Of a DNA stretch of 12,504 nucleotides, positions 5,540-11,808 are shown piece by piece; positions within the stretch are counted from its first letter, which is position 1, and the number at the start of each line of letters is the position of its first letter. A program made the translations under genes and the position numbers. The notes below the pieces were generated by a model. It had not been told where the DNA came from, made no database searches, and worked only from the letters and a program-made list of their open reading frames with translations. This DNA comes from an uncultured Gammaproteobacteria bacterium (GTDB lineage Bacteria > Pseudomonadota > Gammaproteobacteria > GCA-2729495): positions 17,625 through 30,128 of the forward strand of contig CAMYJV010000064.1 in NCBI GenBank assembly GCA_947258805.1. Direction: 5' to 3'.

Positions 5540-7543
5540 ATGCCAGCCAAAATTATTGAAACACGGCCCAAGCCCTTCAAGCGGGTGAAGATGGATCCGA
5601 TTACCCTCGACATCATCGAGAATGCGATGTTGAACGCCCGTTGGGAAATGGACACCGTGCTGTTCCGTACCGCCATGTCGCCGGGTATCCGCGAACAGGG
5701 CGATGCCTTTCCGATGATCGCGAACCTCGACGGCAAGATGGTCGTCGGCCAGTTCGGCAGTTTCATCTACGGCTTCAAGGAAGCCTACGACGGGACCATC
5801 GAAGAGGGCGACATCTTCTTCATGAACGATCCCTACACCTGCAACGGCGCGGTCAGTCACGCGAATGACTGGTTATTGCTGCGGCCGATCTTCAAGGACG
5901 GCCGGCTGGTGTCTTACGCGGCGCATTTCGGGCACATGACCGACATCGGCGGCAAGGTGCCCGGCAGCCTGCCCACGGATGCGCGGCAGATCTTCGAGGA
6001 AGGCATCCGCGTCCCGCCCACCAAGATCTTCAAAAAAGACGTGCTGCAGGAAGACTTGCTGAATACGATCCTGCACAACTGCCGCATGCCGCATTGGAAC
6101 CGCAGCGATTTCAACGCCATCATCGCGTCCATCCGCACGGCCGAGAAGCGCGTGCTGGAGATGTGTGAGCGCTTCGGCGACGACGTTTATTACTCGGGCC
6201 TGGAAGACCTGCTGGATCGCAACAAGCGGGCCATGGCCAAGCTGATCAAGGATACGATCCCGACCACGAAGCAGTCTTTCGAAGACTATATCTGCGACGA
6301 CGGCATGGGGATGGGGCCCTACAAGATCAAGTGCTCGCTATGGCGCGAGGGCAACAAGGCAATCTTCGACTTCACGGGCACCGACCCGCAATCCATCGCG
6401 TCGGTCAATTTCCTGCTGAACGAAGAAATGTTCAAGATGTTCTGCGGCGTGTACATGATCATGGTCTTCGACCCGCAGATCATGTTCAACGACGGGTTCT
6501 ATGACCTGATCGACGTGCATATTCCGGAAGGGACGCTGTTGAAGCCGAAGTTCCCGGCCGCGCTGTCGTGTCGCACCCACGCGCTCGGGCGAATTTTCGA
6601 CGTGCTGGGCGCACTGCTCGGGCAGGGCAACCCGGACTTTCTGAACGCCGCCGGCTTCTCGGACAGCCCACACCTGATGTATTCCGGGCACGACAAGAAC
6701 GGCGAGTGGTACCAGTTGTTTCAGATTGGTTTCGGCGGCGTGCCGGGGCGGCCCTTCGGCGACGGCCCGGACGGACACTCGCTGTGGCCGAACTTCACCA
6801 ACGTGCCGAACGAGTTCCTTGAGGCTTACTTCCCGCTCCGCATCGAGGCCTATGAGACGATCCCGGACTCCGGGGGTGCCGGCCACCACCGCGGCGGCAA
6901 TGCAATTCATATGTCGTATCGCTTCCTCGAAGACGGTGAAATTTCCATCCACGACGACCGCTGGCTCACGAAGCCGTGGGGCGTGAACGGCGGCACGCCG
7001 GGGCAACGGTCCACGAAACTGATCGAGCGCGCCGACGGCTCCTCGGATTTGCTGCCATCCAAGGGCGACAATATCGTGGTCAAGAAAGGCGACCTGCTGC
7101 ACTTCAATACCTGGGGTGGCGGTGGCTGGGGTGACCCCCTGACCCGTGATCCGGAGAAAGTGGTGTTCGACGTGGAGGCCGGCCTAGTCACTGTGGACGG
7201 CGCCAAGCGTTATGGCGTCGTGCTGAAAAGAGACGGCACGGTGGACGAAAAGAAAACCGCGTCGCTGCGCGCCCGCATGGCGAAGAAGCGCGGCAAGACC
7301 AAGGTCTTCGATTTCGGCGGTACGATTCCTGAGCTGAAGAAGCGCTGCAAACGCGAGACCGGGCTTGAGGCGCCGGCAACACCGGTATTCCGGAGCCGGA
7401 ACCGGGATGAAGCGGCCGCTAAGCCGAAGCGAAAAACCAAGGCACGGAAGAAGCCCGCAGCGGCCAAGAAACCGGCCAAGGCCAAAGCCAAGGCCAAGAA
7501 GAAGACAGCCTCGGCCACCCGGCGACGGCGCAAGGCTGCCTGA
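5540..7543 (+). CDS. hyuB: Hydantoinase/oxoprolinase family subunit B with Lys/Ala-rich C-terminal tail
   Basis: The 667-residue protein is a HyuB-type subunit, the metal-containing partner of HyuA. Typical segments are 'M-D-P-I-T-L-D-I-I' (18-26), 'N-D-P-Y' (96-99) followed by S-H-A-N-D (106-110), 'G-H-M-T-D-I-G-G' (131-138) with 'P-G-S' (141-143), and a late 'G-G-G-G-W-G-D-P' segment near 530. H107, D110, H132 and D135 are probable metal-site residues by analogy with the family. Homology appears to end around residue 615. The last 40 residues (628-667) are a strongly basic, low-complexity tail described separately. A GGGAG Shine-Dalgarno 8 bases before the ATG supports this start; Met18 is where many relatives begin. 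An intrinsic terminator lies 25 bases after the stop. The third subunit of acetone carboxylase is absent, which favours a two-subunit hydrolase or carboxylase. Confidence 0.9.
   Translation: MPAKIIETRPKPFKRVKMDPITLDIIENAMLNARWEMDTVLFRTAMSPGIREQGDAFPMIANLDGKMVVGQFGSFIYGFKEAYDGTIEEGDIFFMNDPYTCNGAVSHANDWLLLRPIFKDGRLVSYAAHFGHMTDIGGKVPGSLPTDARQIFEEGIRVPPTKIFKKDVLQEDLLNTILHNCRMPHWNRSDFNAIIASIRTAEKRVLEMCERFGDDVYYSGLEDLLDRNKRAMAKLIKDTIPTTKQSFEDYICDDGMGMGPYKIKCSLWREGNKAIFDFTGTDPQSIASVNFLLNEEMFKMFCGVYMIMVFDPQIMFNDGFYDLIDVHIPEGTLLKPKFPAALSCRTHALGRIFDVLGALLGQGNPDFLNAAGFSDSPHLMYSGHDKNGEWYQLFQIGFGGVPGRPFGDGPDGHSLWPNFTNVPNEFLEAYFPLRIEAYETIPDSGGAGHHRGGNAIHMSYRFLEDGEISIHDDRWLTKPWGVNGGTPGQRSTKLIERADGSSDLLPSKGDNIVVKKGDLLHFNTWGGGGWGDPLTRDPEKVVFDVEAGLVTVDGAKRYGVVLKRDGTVDEKKTASLRARMAKKRGKTKVFDFGGTIPELKKRCKRETGLEAPATPVFRSRNRDEAAAKPKRKTKARKKPAAAKKPAKAKAKAKKKTASATRRRRKAA
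7421..7540 (+). other. Region encoding a histone H1-like Lys/Ala/Arg tail of HyuB
   Basis: Residues 628-667 of HyuB contain 15 Lys, 6 Arg, 12 Ala, 3 Pro, 3 Thr and 1 Ser, with no acidic residue. The DNA is a near-repeat of AAG and GCC codons (about 7465-7505). Composition resembles AlgP, PhaF and bacterial H1-like (HctB/Bph2-type) C-termini, which bind DNA or polyanions. This is not a normal part of hydantoinase B subunits. The reading frame runs uninterrupted to a stop just before a terminator, so it looks like genuine coding sequence. Confidence 0.85.
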
Positions 7544-7567
7544 TCGTCTGGCCACTGGCCGACCATG

Positions 7568-7604
7568 GGCCCTGGTCCCTGTTTCCGGGGGGCAGGGCCT
7601 TTTT
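7568..7604 (+). terminator. Rho-independent terminator after hyuB
   Basis: GGCCCTG (7568-7574) pairs perfectly with CAGGGCC (7593-7599), and five T bases (7600-7604) follow immediately. The loop can form extra C/G pairs inside. It begins 25 bases after the hyuB stop and should end the lyase-hyuA-hyuB transcript. A second perfect hairpin without a T-tract (GGTGGC 7618-7623 / GCCACC 7627-7632) stands between it and the convergent iclR-family stop. Confidence 0.75.
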
Positions 7605-7646
7605 ACGGGTGCGGCGTGGTGGCGCGGCCACCCCGGCCAGGAGACG

Positions 7647-8471
7647 TCAGGCGGTGCCGGCCGCGGGGCCGGTGGGCACGGACACCAGGAAGTCCCGTTC
7701 GTGCTGGCTGGAGAAATCCCGGCTGATTCGCTGGGCCGTCGCGAGGAGCTTCGGCAGGAAGCGGGCCTCGGCATCCGGCAGTTCGACGGCGGTGCTGGCG
7801 AAACGAATGGCAATCGTGGCCAGCAGGCGCTCGTCCACCACGATGGGGACCGAGATGCTGAGCTCGTCAGACACGCGCCGCTTGCGACAGTACGTTGCAA
7901 AACCCTGCTTGCGGGTTTCCACCAGCGTTTCGTAGATCTTGGTCCGGTTGCGCGCCGGTCGGTCGGCCTCCTGCTTGGACTGGGCGAGCATATCCAGCAG
8001 CGTATCGCGCTGTTCCTTGGGGCAGAAAGCAAGATACGCGATACCACTGGCCGAGCCCAGGATGGACACGCGGAAACCCGGACCGCGCTTTTCGACGGCC
8101 AGCGGGCTCTCGTGGTCCGTCGTCTGGCGGATCAGCATCGTCGCACCCGACAGGGTTGCAATGGCCACCGGCCAGACCAGGTCCCGGCACAGCTCGTACA
8201 TGTAGGGCCGGGCAATCTGGGTTATCCAGGCTTCATCGTCGAAGCCGTCGCTGAGGCCACGGACCATGATCGTGAGGCGATACCGCTCGTCGCTCTTGGC
8301 CCGATAGGCATAGCCCGCCACGCAGAGCGTTTCGAGTATGCGATAGGTCGTGGTTCGCGGCAGATCGATGGCGGCGGCGACCTCGGAAACCGTCGCGCCG
8401 TTGTTCTGATTCAGGACGTGCAGCACTTCGAGGCCACGCAGCAGGGCCCGAATCGGGCGGGTCGAACTCAT
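7647..8471 (-). CDS. IclR-family transcriptional regulator (MhpR-like)
   Basis: The 274-residue protein has the two-domain IclR layout. An N-terminal winged helix-turn-helix (about residues 8-65, with recognition region 'L-P-R-T-T-T-Y-R-I-L-E-T-L' at 37-49) precedes a C-terminal effector domain (about 80-265) carrying the 'G-S-A-S-G-I-A-Y-L-A' and 'S-I-S-V-P-I-V-V' segments. The 'W-I-T-x-I-A-x-P' and 'L-W-P' like stretches recall MhpR, an activator of phenylpropionate catabolism, but that is resemblance from memory rather than an ortholog claim. IclR proteins sense small acids and often control adjacent catabolic operons, so the hyuAB/lyase/CoA-transferase genes are the natural target. AAGGAG (8482-8487 on the complement) lies 10 bases before the ATG. 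The gene converges on hyuB and is divergent from the b561 gene. A candidate autoregulatory site lies at its promoter. Confidence 0.9.
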   Translation of the reverse strand: MSSTRPIRALLRGLEVLHVLNQNNGATVSEVAAAIDLPRTTTYRILETLCVAGYAYRAKSDERYRLTIMVRGLSDGFDDEAWITQIARPYMYELCRDLVWPVAIATLSGATMLIRQTTDHESPLAVEKRGPGFRVSILGSASGIAYLAFCPKEQRDTLLDMLAQSKQEADRPARNRTKIYETLVETRKQGFATYCRKRRVSDELSISVPIVVDERLLATIAIRFASTAVELPDAEARFLPKLLATAQRISRDFSSQHERDFLVSVPTGPAAGTA

Positions 8472-8490
8472 CCTTGATTGGCTCCTTGCC

Positions 8491-8507
8491 TGTCCAACAA
8501 GCGGACA
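8491..8507. promoter_or_regulatory. Inverted repeat at the iclR-family start, candidate operator
   Basis: TGTCC (8491-8495) and GGACA (8503-8507) form an inverted repeat with a 7-base spacer. It directly abuts the predicted -10 box (8508-8513) and covers the expected transcription start of the regulator gene, the classical place for autorepression. The spacing and 17-bp overall size are in the range of IclR-type dimer sites. Binding is inferred, not shown. Confidence 0.5.
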
Positions 8508-8536
8508 ATCTTAGTCAGCCCGGGGCATAAAGCCAA
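8508..8536 (-). promoter_or_regulatory. Candidate sigma-70 promoter of the iclR-family gene
   Basis: Reading the minus strand, TTGGCT (8536-8531) and TAAGAT (8513-8508) are spaced by 17 bases. Each hexamer matches consensus at 4 of 6 positions. Transcription would start near 8501, inside the 8491-8507 inverted repeat, and leave a leader of about 30 bases that includes the AAGGAG ribosome site. Confidence 0.45.
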
Positions 8537-8643
8537 GTGGCAATTGGATATTTTCCAGCCCCGTCAACGGCCTGCGATGTGGTGCATTTTGGCCGGGCGC
8601 TGGCTACCATGAGCGCCGTTTAGCCATCGGCGGAGACCATCGG

Positions 8644-9186
8644 ATGACCGAGTCCACGCAGGCCGGACGCCAGGATCGAACGGCGACCGTGCTGGGCTGG
8701 TTGCTGTTCATCAGTTTTCTTGCCCTGTTCATCAATATCGTGAATCTGCCCCGCACGCCGCTGGACCAGCGGGCACCGCTGCAGATGCTCCACGACAGCC
8801 TGGGCTTTCTCGTCTTCGTGCTGGTGATCTGCCGGCTGGCCTGGTGGTTTCGCGGCCCGGCACCCAGACCGCCGGAGGGCCTGCCTGCCGCGTCCTTCAA
8901 CTTCAACCGCGCGATCCTGCTGGCCCTGCTGGTGACCTTCACGCTCGAAGCGTTGATCGGGCCGTTCTACGCATGGGCCGAAGGTCGCAACGTGGGTTTT
9001 TTTGGCGCCTACCTGCCAACCTTGATGGCGCCGAGTGAGGAGGTGCGTATACCCACCGGCTATCTGCACAGCGCGCTTGGTTTTTATTACCTGATGCTGG
9101 TCACGATCTGGCTGTTCTTCGGTACCTACCAGCACTTGCGTTATCGCGTGGGCTTGCGTCGCTTGTGGCCCGGCGCAGCGGTGTGA
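8644..9186 (+). CDS. Cytochrome b561-family membrane protein
   Basis: The 180-residue protein has four predicted membrane helices at roughly 15-34, 50-68, 88-107 and 142-162. The pattern 'L-H-D-S-L-G-F...I-C-R-L-A-W-W' at helix 2 and 'L-H-S-A-L-G-F-Y-Y-L' at helix 4 is that of the bacterial b561 (CybB/YceJ) fold, which passes electrons from quinol through heme b. Only three histidines are present: H50, H142 and H164. H50 and H142 correspond to one heme pair of E. coli CybB. The other pair (first helix and 14 residues after the helix-4 His, here W156) appears to be missing, so one heme is predicted. GGAG lies 8 bases before the ATG. The cytochrome c gene follows 40 bases later, implying a shared redox module. 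No convincing promoter was found in the 172-base gap upstream. Confidence 0.8.
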   Translation: MTESTQAGRQDRTATVLGWLLFISFLALFINIVNLPRTPLDQRAPLQMLHDSLGFLVFVLVICRLAWWFRGPAPRPPEGLPAASFNFNRAILLALLVTFTLEALIGPFYAWAEGRNVGFFGAYLPTLMAPSEEVRIPTGYLHSALGFYYLMLVTIWLFFGTYQHLRYRVGLRRLWPGAAV

Positions 9187-9226
9187 ACGCCAAGCCGCAA
9201 TACTCGCCGACCCGGGGGCTGGAATC

Positions 9227-9760
9227 TTGACTGCTGCAGTGACGACCCGTGTATTTCATGCCATCGTGCTGGCGGCCTTTCTCGGGCTCGCCCTCTACTT
9301 TCCTTACTGGTGGTTCGGCGTGGTGCCTTTTGCCAGCGACAGCCAGGTCAGCCAGGCCGAGATCGACAAACTGCTCGCTGGCAAGAACCTGCCCGATTTC
9401 TACGCAACGGCTTTGCCGCCCATCACCGATGCCGAACTGGCCGCGCAGAAAGAAGCCTTCACATGGTGCCGCTTCTGTCACACGCTGGAAGCGGGCGGGG
9501 AGAACCGCGTAGGCCCCAACCTGCATCGAATCTTTGGCCAGCCGGCCGGGGTCGTCGACAACTTTGCCTATTCGTCGGCGTTTTTGCAGGCCCGCGCTAA
9601 CGGCCTGGTGTGGACCCCGGAAACCATGGCGGCCTTCATAGCCGATCCGCTGGCCGTCGTGCCAGGCAACCGCATGCGGTACCCGCCGATGGTGGGCTAT
9701 GACACCAACGCAGAGCGCGAGCGCCGGATGATCGAGTACCTGTTGCGCATGACCCGCTGA
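9227..9760 (+). CDS. Membrane-anchored monoheme c-type cytochrome
   Basis: The 177-residue protein starts with one hydrophobic helix (about residues 11-36), probably an uncleaved anchor that puts the rest in the periplasm. The soluble part has a single C-R-F-C-H heme motif (C81, C84, H85), then 'G-P-N-L-H-R-I-F-G' (96-104) and 'P-G-N-R-M-R-Y-P' with M150 as the likely sixth ligand. This is a class I cytochrome c pattern. The chosen start is TTG at 9227: GGGGG (9214-9218) is 8 bases upstream and no in-frame ATG precedes the anchor. GTG at 9239 is an alternative that would also keep the helix. It follows the b561 gene, so electrons probably flow from quinol through b561 to this cytochrome and then to an oxidase or reductase. 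Partners are not in the window. Confidence 0.85.
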   Translation: MTAAVTTRVFHAIVLAAFLGLALYFPYWWFGVVPFASDSQVSQAEIDKLLAGKNLPDFYATALPPITDAELAAQKEAFTWCRFCHTLEAGGENRVGPNLHRIFGQPAGVVDNFAYSSAFLQARANGLVWTPETMAAFIADPLAVVPGNRMRYPPMVGYDTNAERERRMIEYLLRMTR

Positions 9761-9775
9761 GCGGCGCCGGCGCTC
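9759..9775. terminator. Short GC hairpin between convergent cytochrome c and mscS genes
   Basis: GAGCG (9759-9763) pairs with CGCTC (9771-9775) around a 7-base GC-rich loop, filling the 15-base gap between the cytochrome c stop and the mscS stop. No T-tract follows on either strand. It may help end both transcripts but is a weak call. Confidence 0.3.
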
Positions 9776-10615
9776 CTAAGCGTCGGCGTGACCATGCTGG
9801 TAGACGTGCACGTCGCGCTGCGGAAACGGAATCGCGATGCCTTCTGCGTCGAACCCCTTCTTGATCCGCTCCGTGAGGTCGAAATACACGGCCCAGTAGT
9901 CGGCCGAGTTCACCCAGGGCCGGATCACGAAATTGACGCTGCTGTCACCCAGTTGCGACACCGCAATGGTGGGCGCGGGATCCTTCAGGACGCGCTCGTC
10001 ACTCTCGACGATTTGCGTCAGTACGCTGCGGACCTTGTCCAGATCGTCGCTGTAACCACAACCCGCGATCAGGTCGACCCTGCGGGTCTCCTTCGCCGAG
10101 TAGTTGACGATTTCTCCAGCCATGATCTGGCTGTTTGGGACGATGATTTTTTTATTATCGGGCGACTTGAGCACCGTGGTAAAAATCTGCACTTCCTCTA
10201 CGGTCCCGGCTACGCCGCCAGCCTCGATGTAGTCACCAACCTTGTACGGCCGGAAGCCCACGATCATGACACCGGAGGCAAAGTTCGACAGCGATCCCTG
10301 CAGGGCCAGGCCAATGGCCAGGCCGGCGGCGCCAAAGACGGCGAGCAGTGATGTAGTCTGAATGCCCAGCTGATTGATCGTGGCAATCACAACCACCACC
10401 ATCAGGACCGCGTATATCAGATTGCACAGAAAACGCACGAGGGTGCCTTCCATCTGGGTTTTGGTCATGACCTTGCGCACCGCATTCGTCGCGATCTTCG
10501 CGGCCAGCCGGCCGAAGAAAAAGATCAGCGCGGCGAGGGCAAGATTGATTGCGAAATCCTCGACGAGGTCCAGGCTGACGTCGGATAAACCGAGAGCGGA
10601 CAGGTCGACAGGCAT
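9776..10615 (-). CDS. mscS: Small-conductance mechanosensitive channel MscS
   Basis: The 279-residue protein is close to E. coli MscS in length (286) and sequence. It opens under membrane tension to release osmolytes during hypo-osmotic shock, as an inner-membrane heptamer. Helices are at about 19-45, 60-82 and 88-120. The third, pore-lining helix keeps the Gly/Ala-packed 'G-A-A-G-L-A-I-G-L-A-L-Q-G-S-L-S-N' stretch (95-111). It is followed by the beta-domain signature 'F-R-P-Y-K-V-G-D-Y-I' (121-130), 'G-V-A-G-T-V' (134-139) and 'I-V-P-N-S' (158-162). The start at 10615 is preferred because AAGGGG lies 7 bases upstream and the N-terminus then matches the family. The frame is open 52 codons further, but that would overlap the divergent aldo/keto reductase start and lacks similarity. 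The gene stands alone on its strand. Confidence 0.93.
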   Translation of the reverse strand: MPVDLSALGLSDVSLDLVEDFAINLALAALIFFFGRLAAKIATNAVRKVMTKTQMEGTLVRFLCNLIYAVLMVVVVIATINQLGIQTTSLLAVFGAAGLAIGLALQGSLSNFASGVMIVGFRPYKVGDYIEAGGVAGTVEEVQIFTTVLKSPDNKKIIVPNSQIMAGEIVNYSAKETRRVDLIAGCGYSDDLDKVRSVLTQIVESDERVLKDPAPTIAVSQLGDSSVNFVIRPWVNSADYWAVYFDLTERIKKGFDAEGIAIPFPQRDVHVYQHGHADA

Positions 10616-10672
10616 GGTTAGACCCCTTCGTGTTGCCTTGTTATTCTGCGTTTCCCGTGGAAGCGCCGACAG

Positions 10673-10701
10673 ATTCTGCTTTACTCTCATGGGGGATTCA
10701 A
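10673..10701 (-). promoter_or_regulatory. Candidate sigma-70 promoter of mscS
   Basis: On the minus strand TTGAAT (10701-10696) and CAGAAT (10678-10673) are spaced by 17 bases; each matches consensus at 4 of 6 positions. The leader to the mscS ATG would be about 50 bases. A promoter here also argues against the longer mscS start, which would lie upstream of it. Confidence 0.4.
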
Positions 10702-10747
10702 CACAGCTTACAAAGACCGGGTCCAGGCCCGAAACGGGGGCTAGCCA

Positions 10748-11794
10748 ATGCGATACGTGCAACTCGGTCACAGCGGTCTGAAGGTTTCCGAGCTCTGCCT
10801 CGGCACCATGACCTTCGGGGAAGAGTTCGGTATTGGCGCCGACGAAGCGGAGTGCCGGAAAGTCTTTGACGCGTATGTGGGGGCGGGTGGCAACTTCATC
10901 GATACGGCCAATATCTACAATCGTGGCACCAGCGAACGCATGCTCGGCAAATTCATTCGCGAAGATCGTGAGCGGTTAGTTATTGCGACGAAGTACACCC
11001 TCAGTACCCGGCCCGAAGATCCGAATGCCGGCGGTAACCACCGCAAGAACCTGGTGTCTTCTCTCGACGCTAGCCTGGAGCGCCTGGCTACCGATTACGT
11101 CGATCTCTACTGGATGCATGGCTGGGACCAGAGCACACCTGTGGCCGAAGTCATGCGGGCGCTGGACGACCAGGTAAGGGCCGGCAAGATACTGCACGTG
11201 GGCGTCAGTAATGCGCCGGCGTGGTGGGTGGCCATGGCCAACAGCATCGCGGCGGAGCGGGGCTGGACGCCTTTTACGGCTCTGCAGCTGCACTACAACC
11301 TGGTGGAACGCAGCATCGAGGCCGATTTTCCAGCCCTGGCTGCCGCTCAGCAGATGACCATCACGGCCTGGAGCCCGCTGGCGAGTGGTTTGCTGACCGG
11401 CAAGTTCGATGCCGACAGCGATCCCGGCCAACGCCAGGGTGCGCGGCTGGCCGCAGGGCCGATGAGCGAACGAATGCTGACGGAAGTCAATTTGCGGGTG
11501 GCCGCGGGCCTGAGCGCCATCGCCGCCGAGCAGGATTTCAGCCCGGCACAGCTGGCCCTTGCCTGGATCTTGCAACGCGGCCGGCAAGCCGTGCTGCCCA
11601 TCATTGGCGCCCGCAGCTTGTCGCAACTCGAAGACAACCTGGGGGCCGCCCGTCTTCGCCTCGATGCCGAAACCATTGCCCGGCTCGACGCGCTGAAACC
11701 CCCGGCAGAAAACTATCCGCTAAGCCTGCTGAACGGTGAGTTTTTCCGCCTCATGATGTTCGGCGAACATCACGCCGATCTCACCGCACGATGA
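10748..11794 (+). CDS. Aldo/keto reductase
   Basis: The 348-residue protein is an NADPH-type (beta/alpha)8 aldo/keto reductase. The catalytic tetrad is visible: D52 and Y57 in 'F-I-D-T-A-N-I-Y', K82 in 'I-A-T-K-Y', and H124 in 'Y-W-M-H-G-W-D'. The cofactor-side segments 'G-V-S-N' (after residue 150), 'W-S-P-L-A-S-G-L-L-T-G-K' and 'I-I-G-A-R-S-L-S-Q-L-E-D-N' are also typical. It resembles the large non-mammalian group reducing aldehydes or sugars and related carbonyls; the precise substrate cannot be told. GGGGG lies 7 bases before the ATG. Its stop overlaps an ATG of the next gene (ATGA at 11791-11794), so the reductase and SDR genes are probably cotranscribed and coupled. It is divergent from mscS across a 132-base gap. 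Confidence 0.93.
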   Translation: MRYVQLGHSGLKVSELCLGTMTFGEEFGIGADEAECRKVFDAYVGAGGNFIDTANIYNRGTSERMLGKFIREDRERLVIATKYTLSTRPEDPNAGGNHRKNLVSSLDASLERLATDYVDLYWMHGWDQSTPVAEVMRALDDQVRAGKILHVGVSNAPAWWVAMANSIAAERGWTPFTALQLHYNLVERSIEADFPALAAAQQMTITAWSPLASGLLTGKFDADSDPGQRQGARLAAGPMSERMLTEVNLRVAAGLSAIAAEQDFSPAQLALAWILQRGRQAVLPIIGARSLSQLEDNLGAARLRLDAETIARLDALKPPAENYPLSLLNGEFFRLMMFGEHHADLTAR

Positions 11795-11808
11795 AGGACG
11801 CTGCACCC

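Noticed and set aside
5591..5593. Met18 as the hyuB start
   Set aside because: Plausible from family N-termini, but the ATG at 5540 has a better GGGAG site at 8-base spacing and a shorter gap to hyuA.
7465..7510. AAG/GCC repeat as a mobile or CRISPR-like repeat
   Set aside because: It is an in-frame codon-level low-complexity run encoding Lys/Ala, with no regular spacer structure.
3471..7543. Assignment of the HyuAB pair as acetone carboxylase
   Set aside because: The small third subunit is absent, and the HyuA N-terminal motifs follow the hydantoinase/oxoprolinase style rather than the G-I-D-A-G-G-T-M-T-D form I recall for acetone carboxylase.
7365..8477. 370-codon open frame on the + strand after hyuB
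   Set aside because: Overlaps the 3' end of hyuB and is antisense to the IclR-family gene; it crosses the hyuB terminator and has no recognisable domain.
10616..10771. 52-codon N-terminal extension of mscS
   Set aside because: It would overlap the divergent aldo/keto reductase start, lies upstream of the predicted mscS promoter, lacks family similarity, and the ATG at 10615 has a good AAGGGG site.
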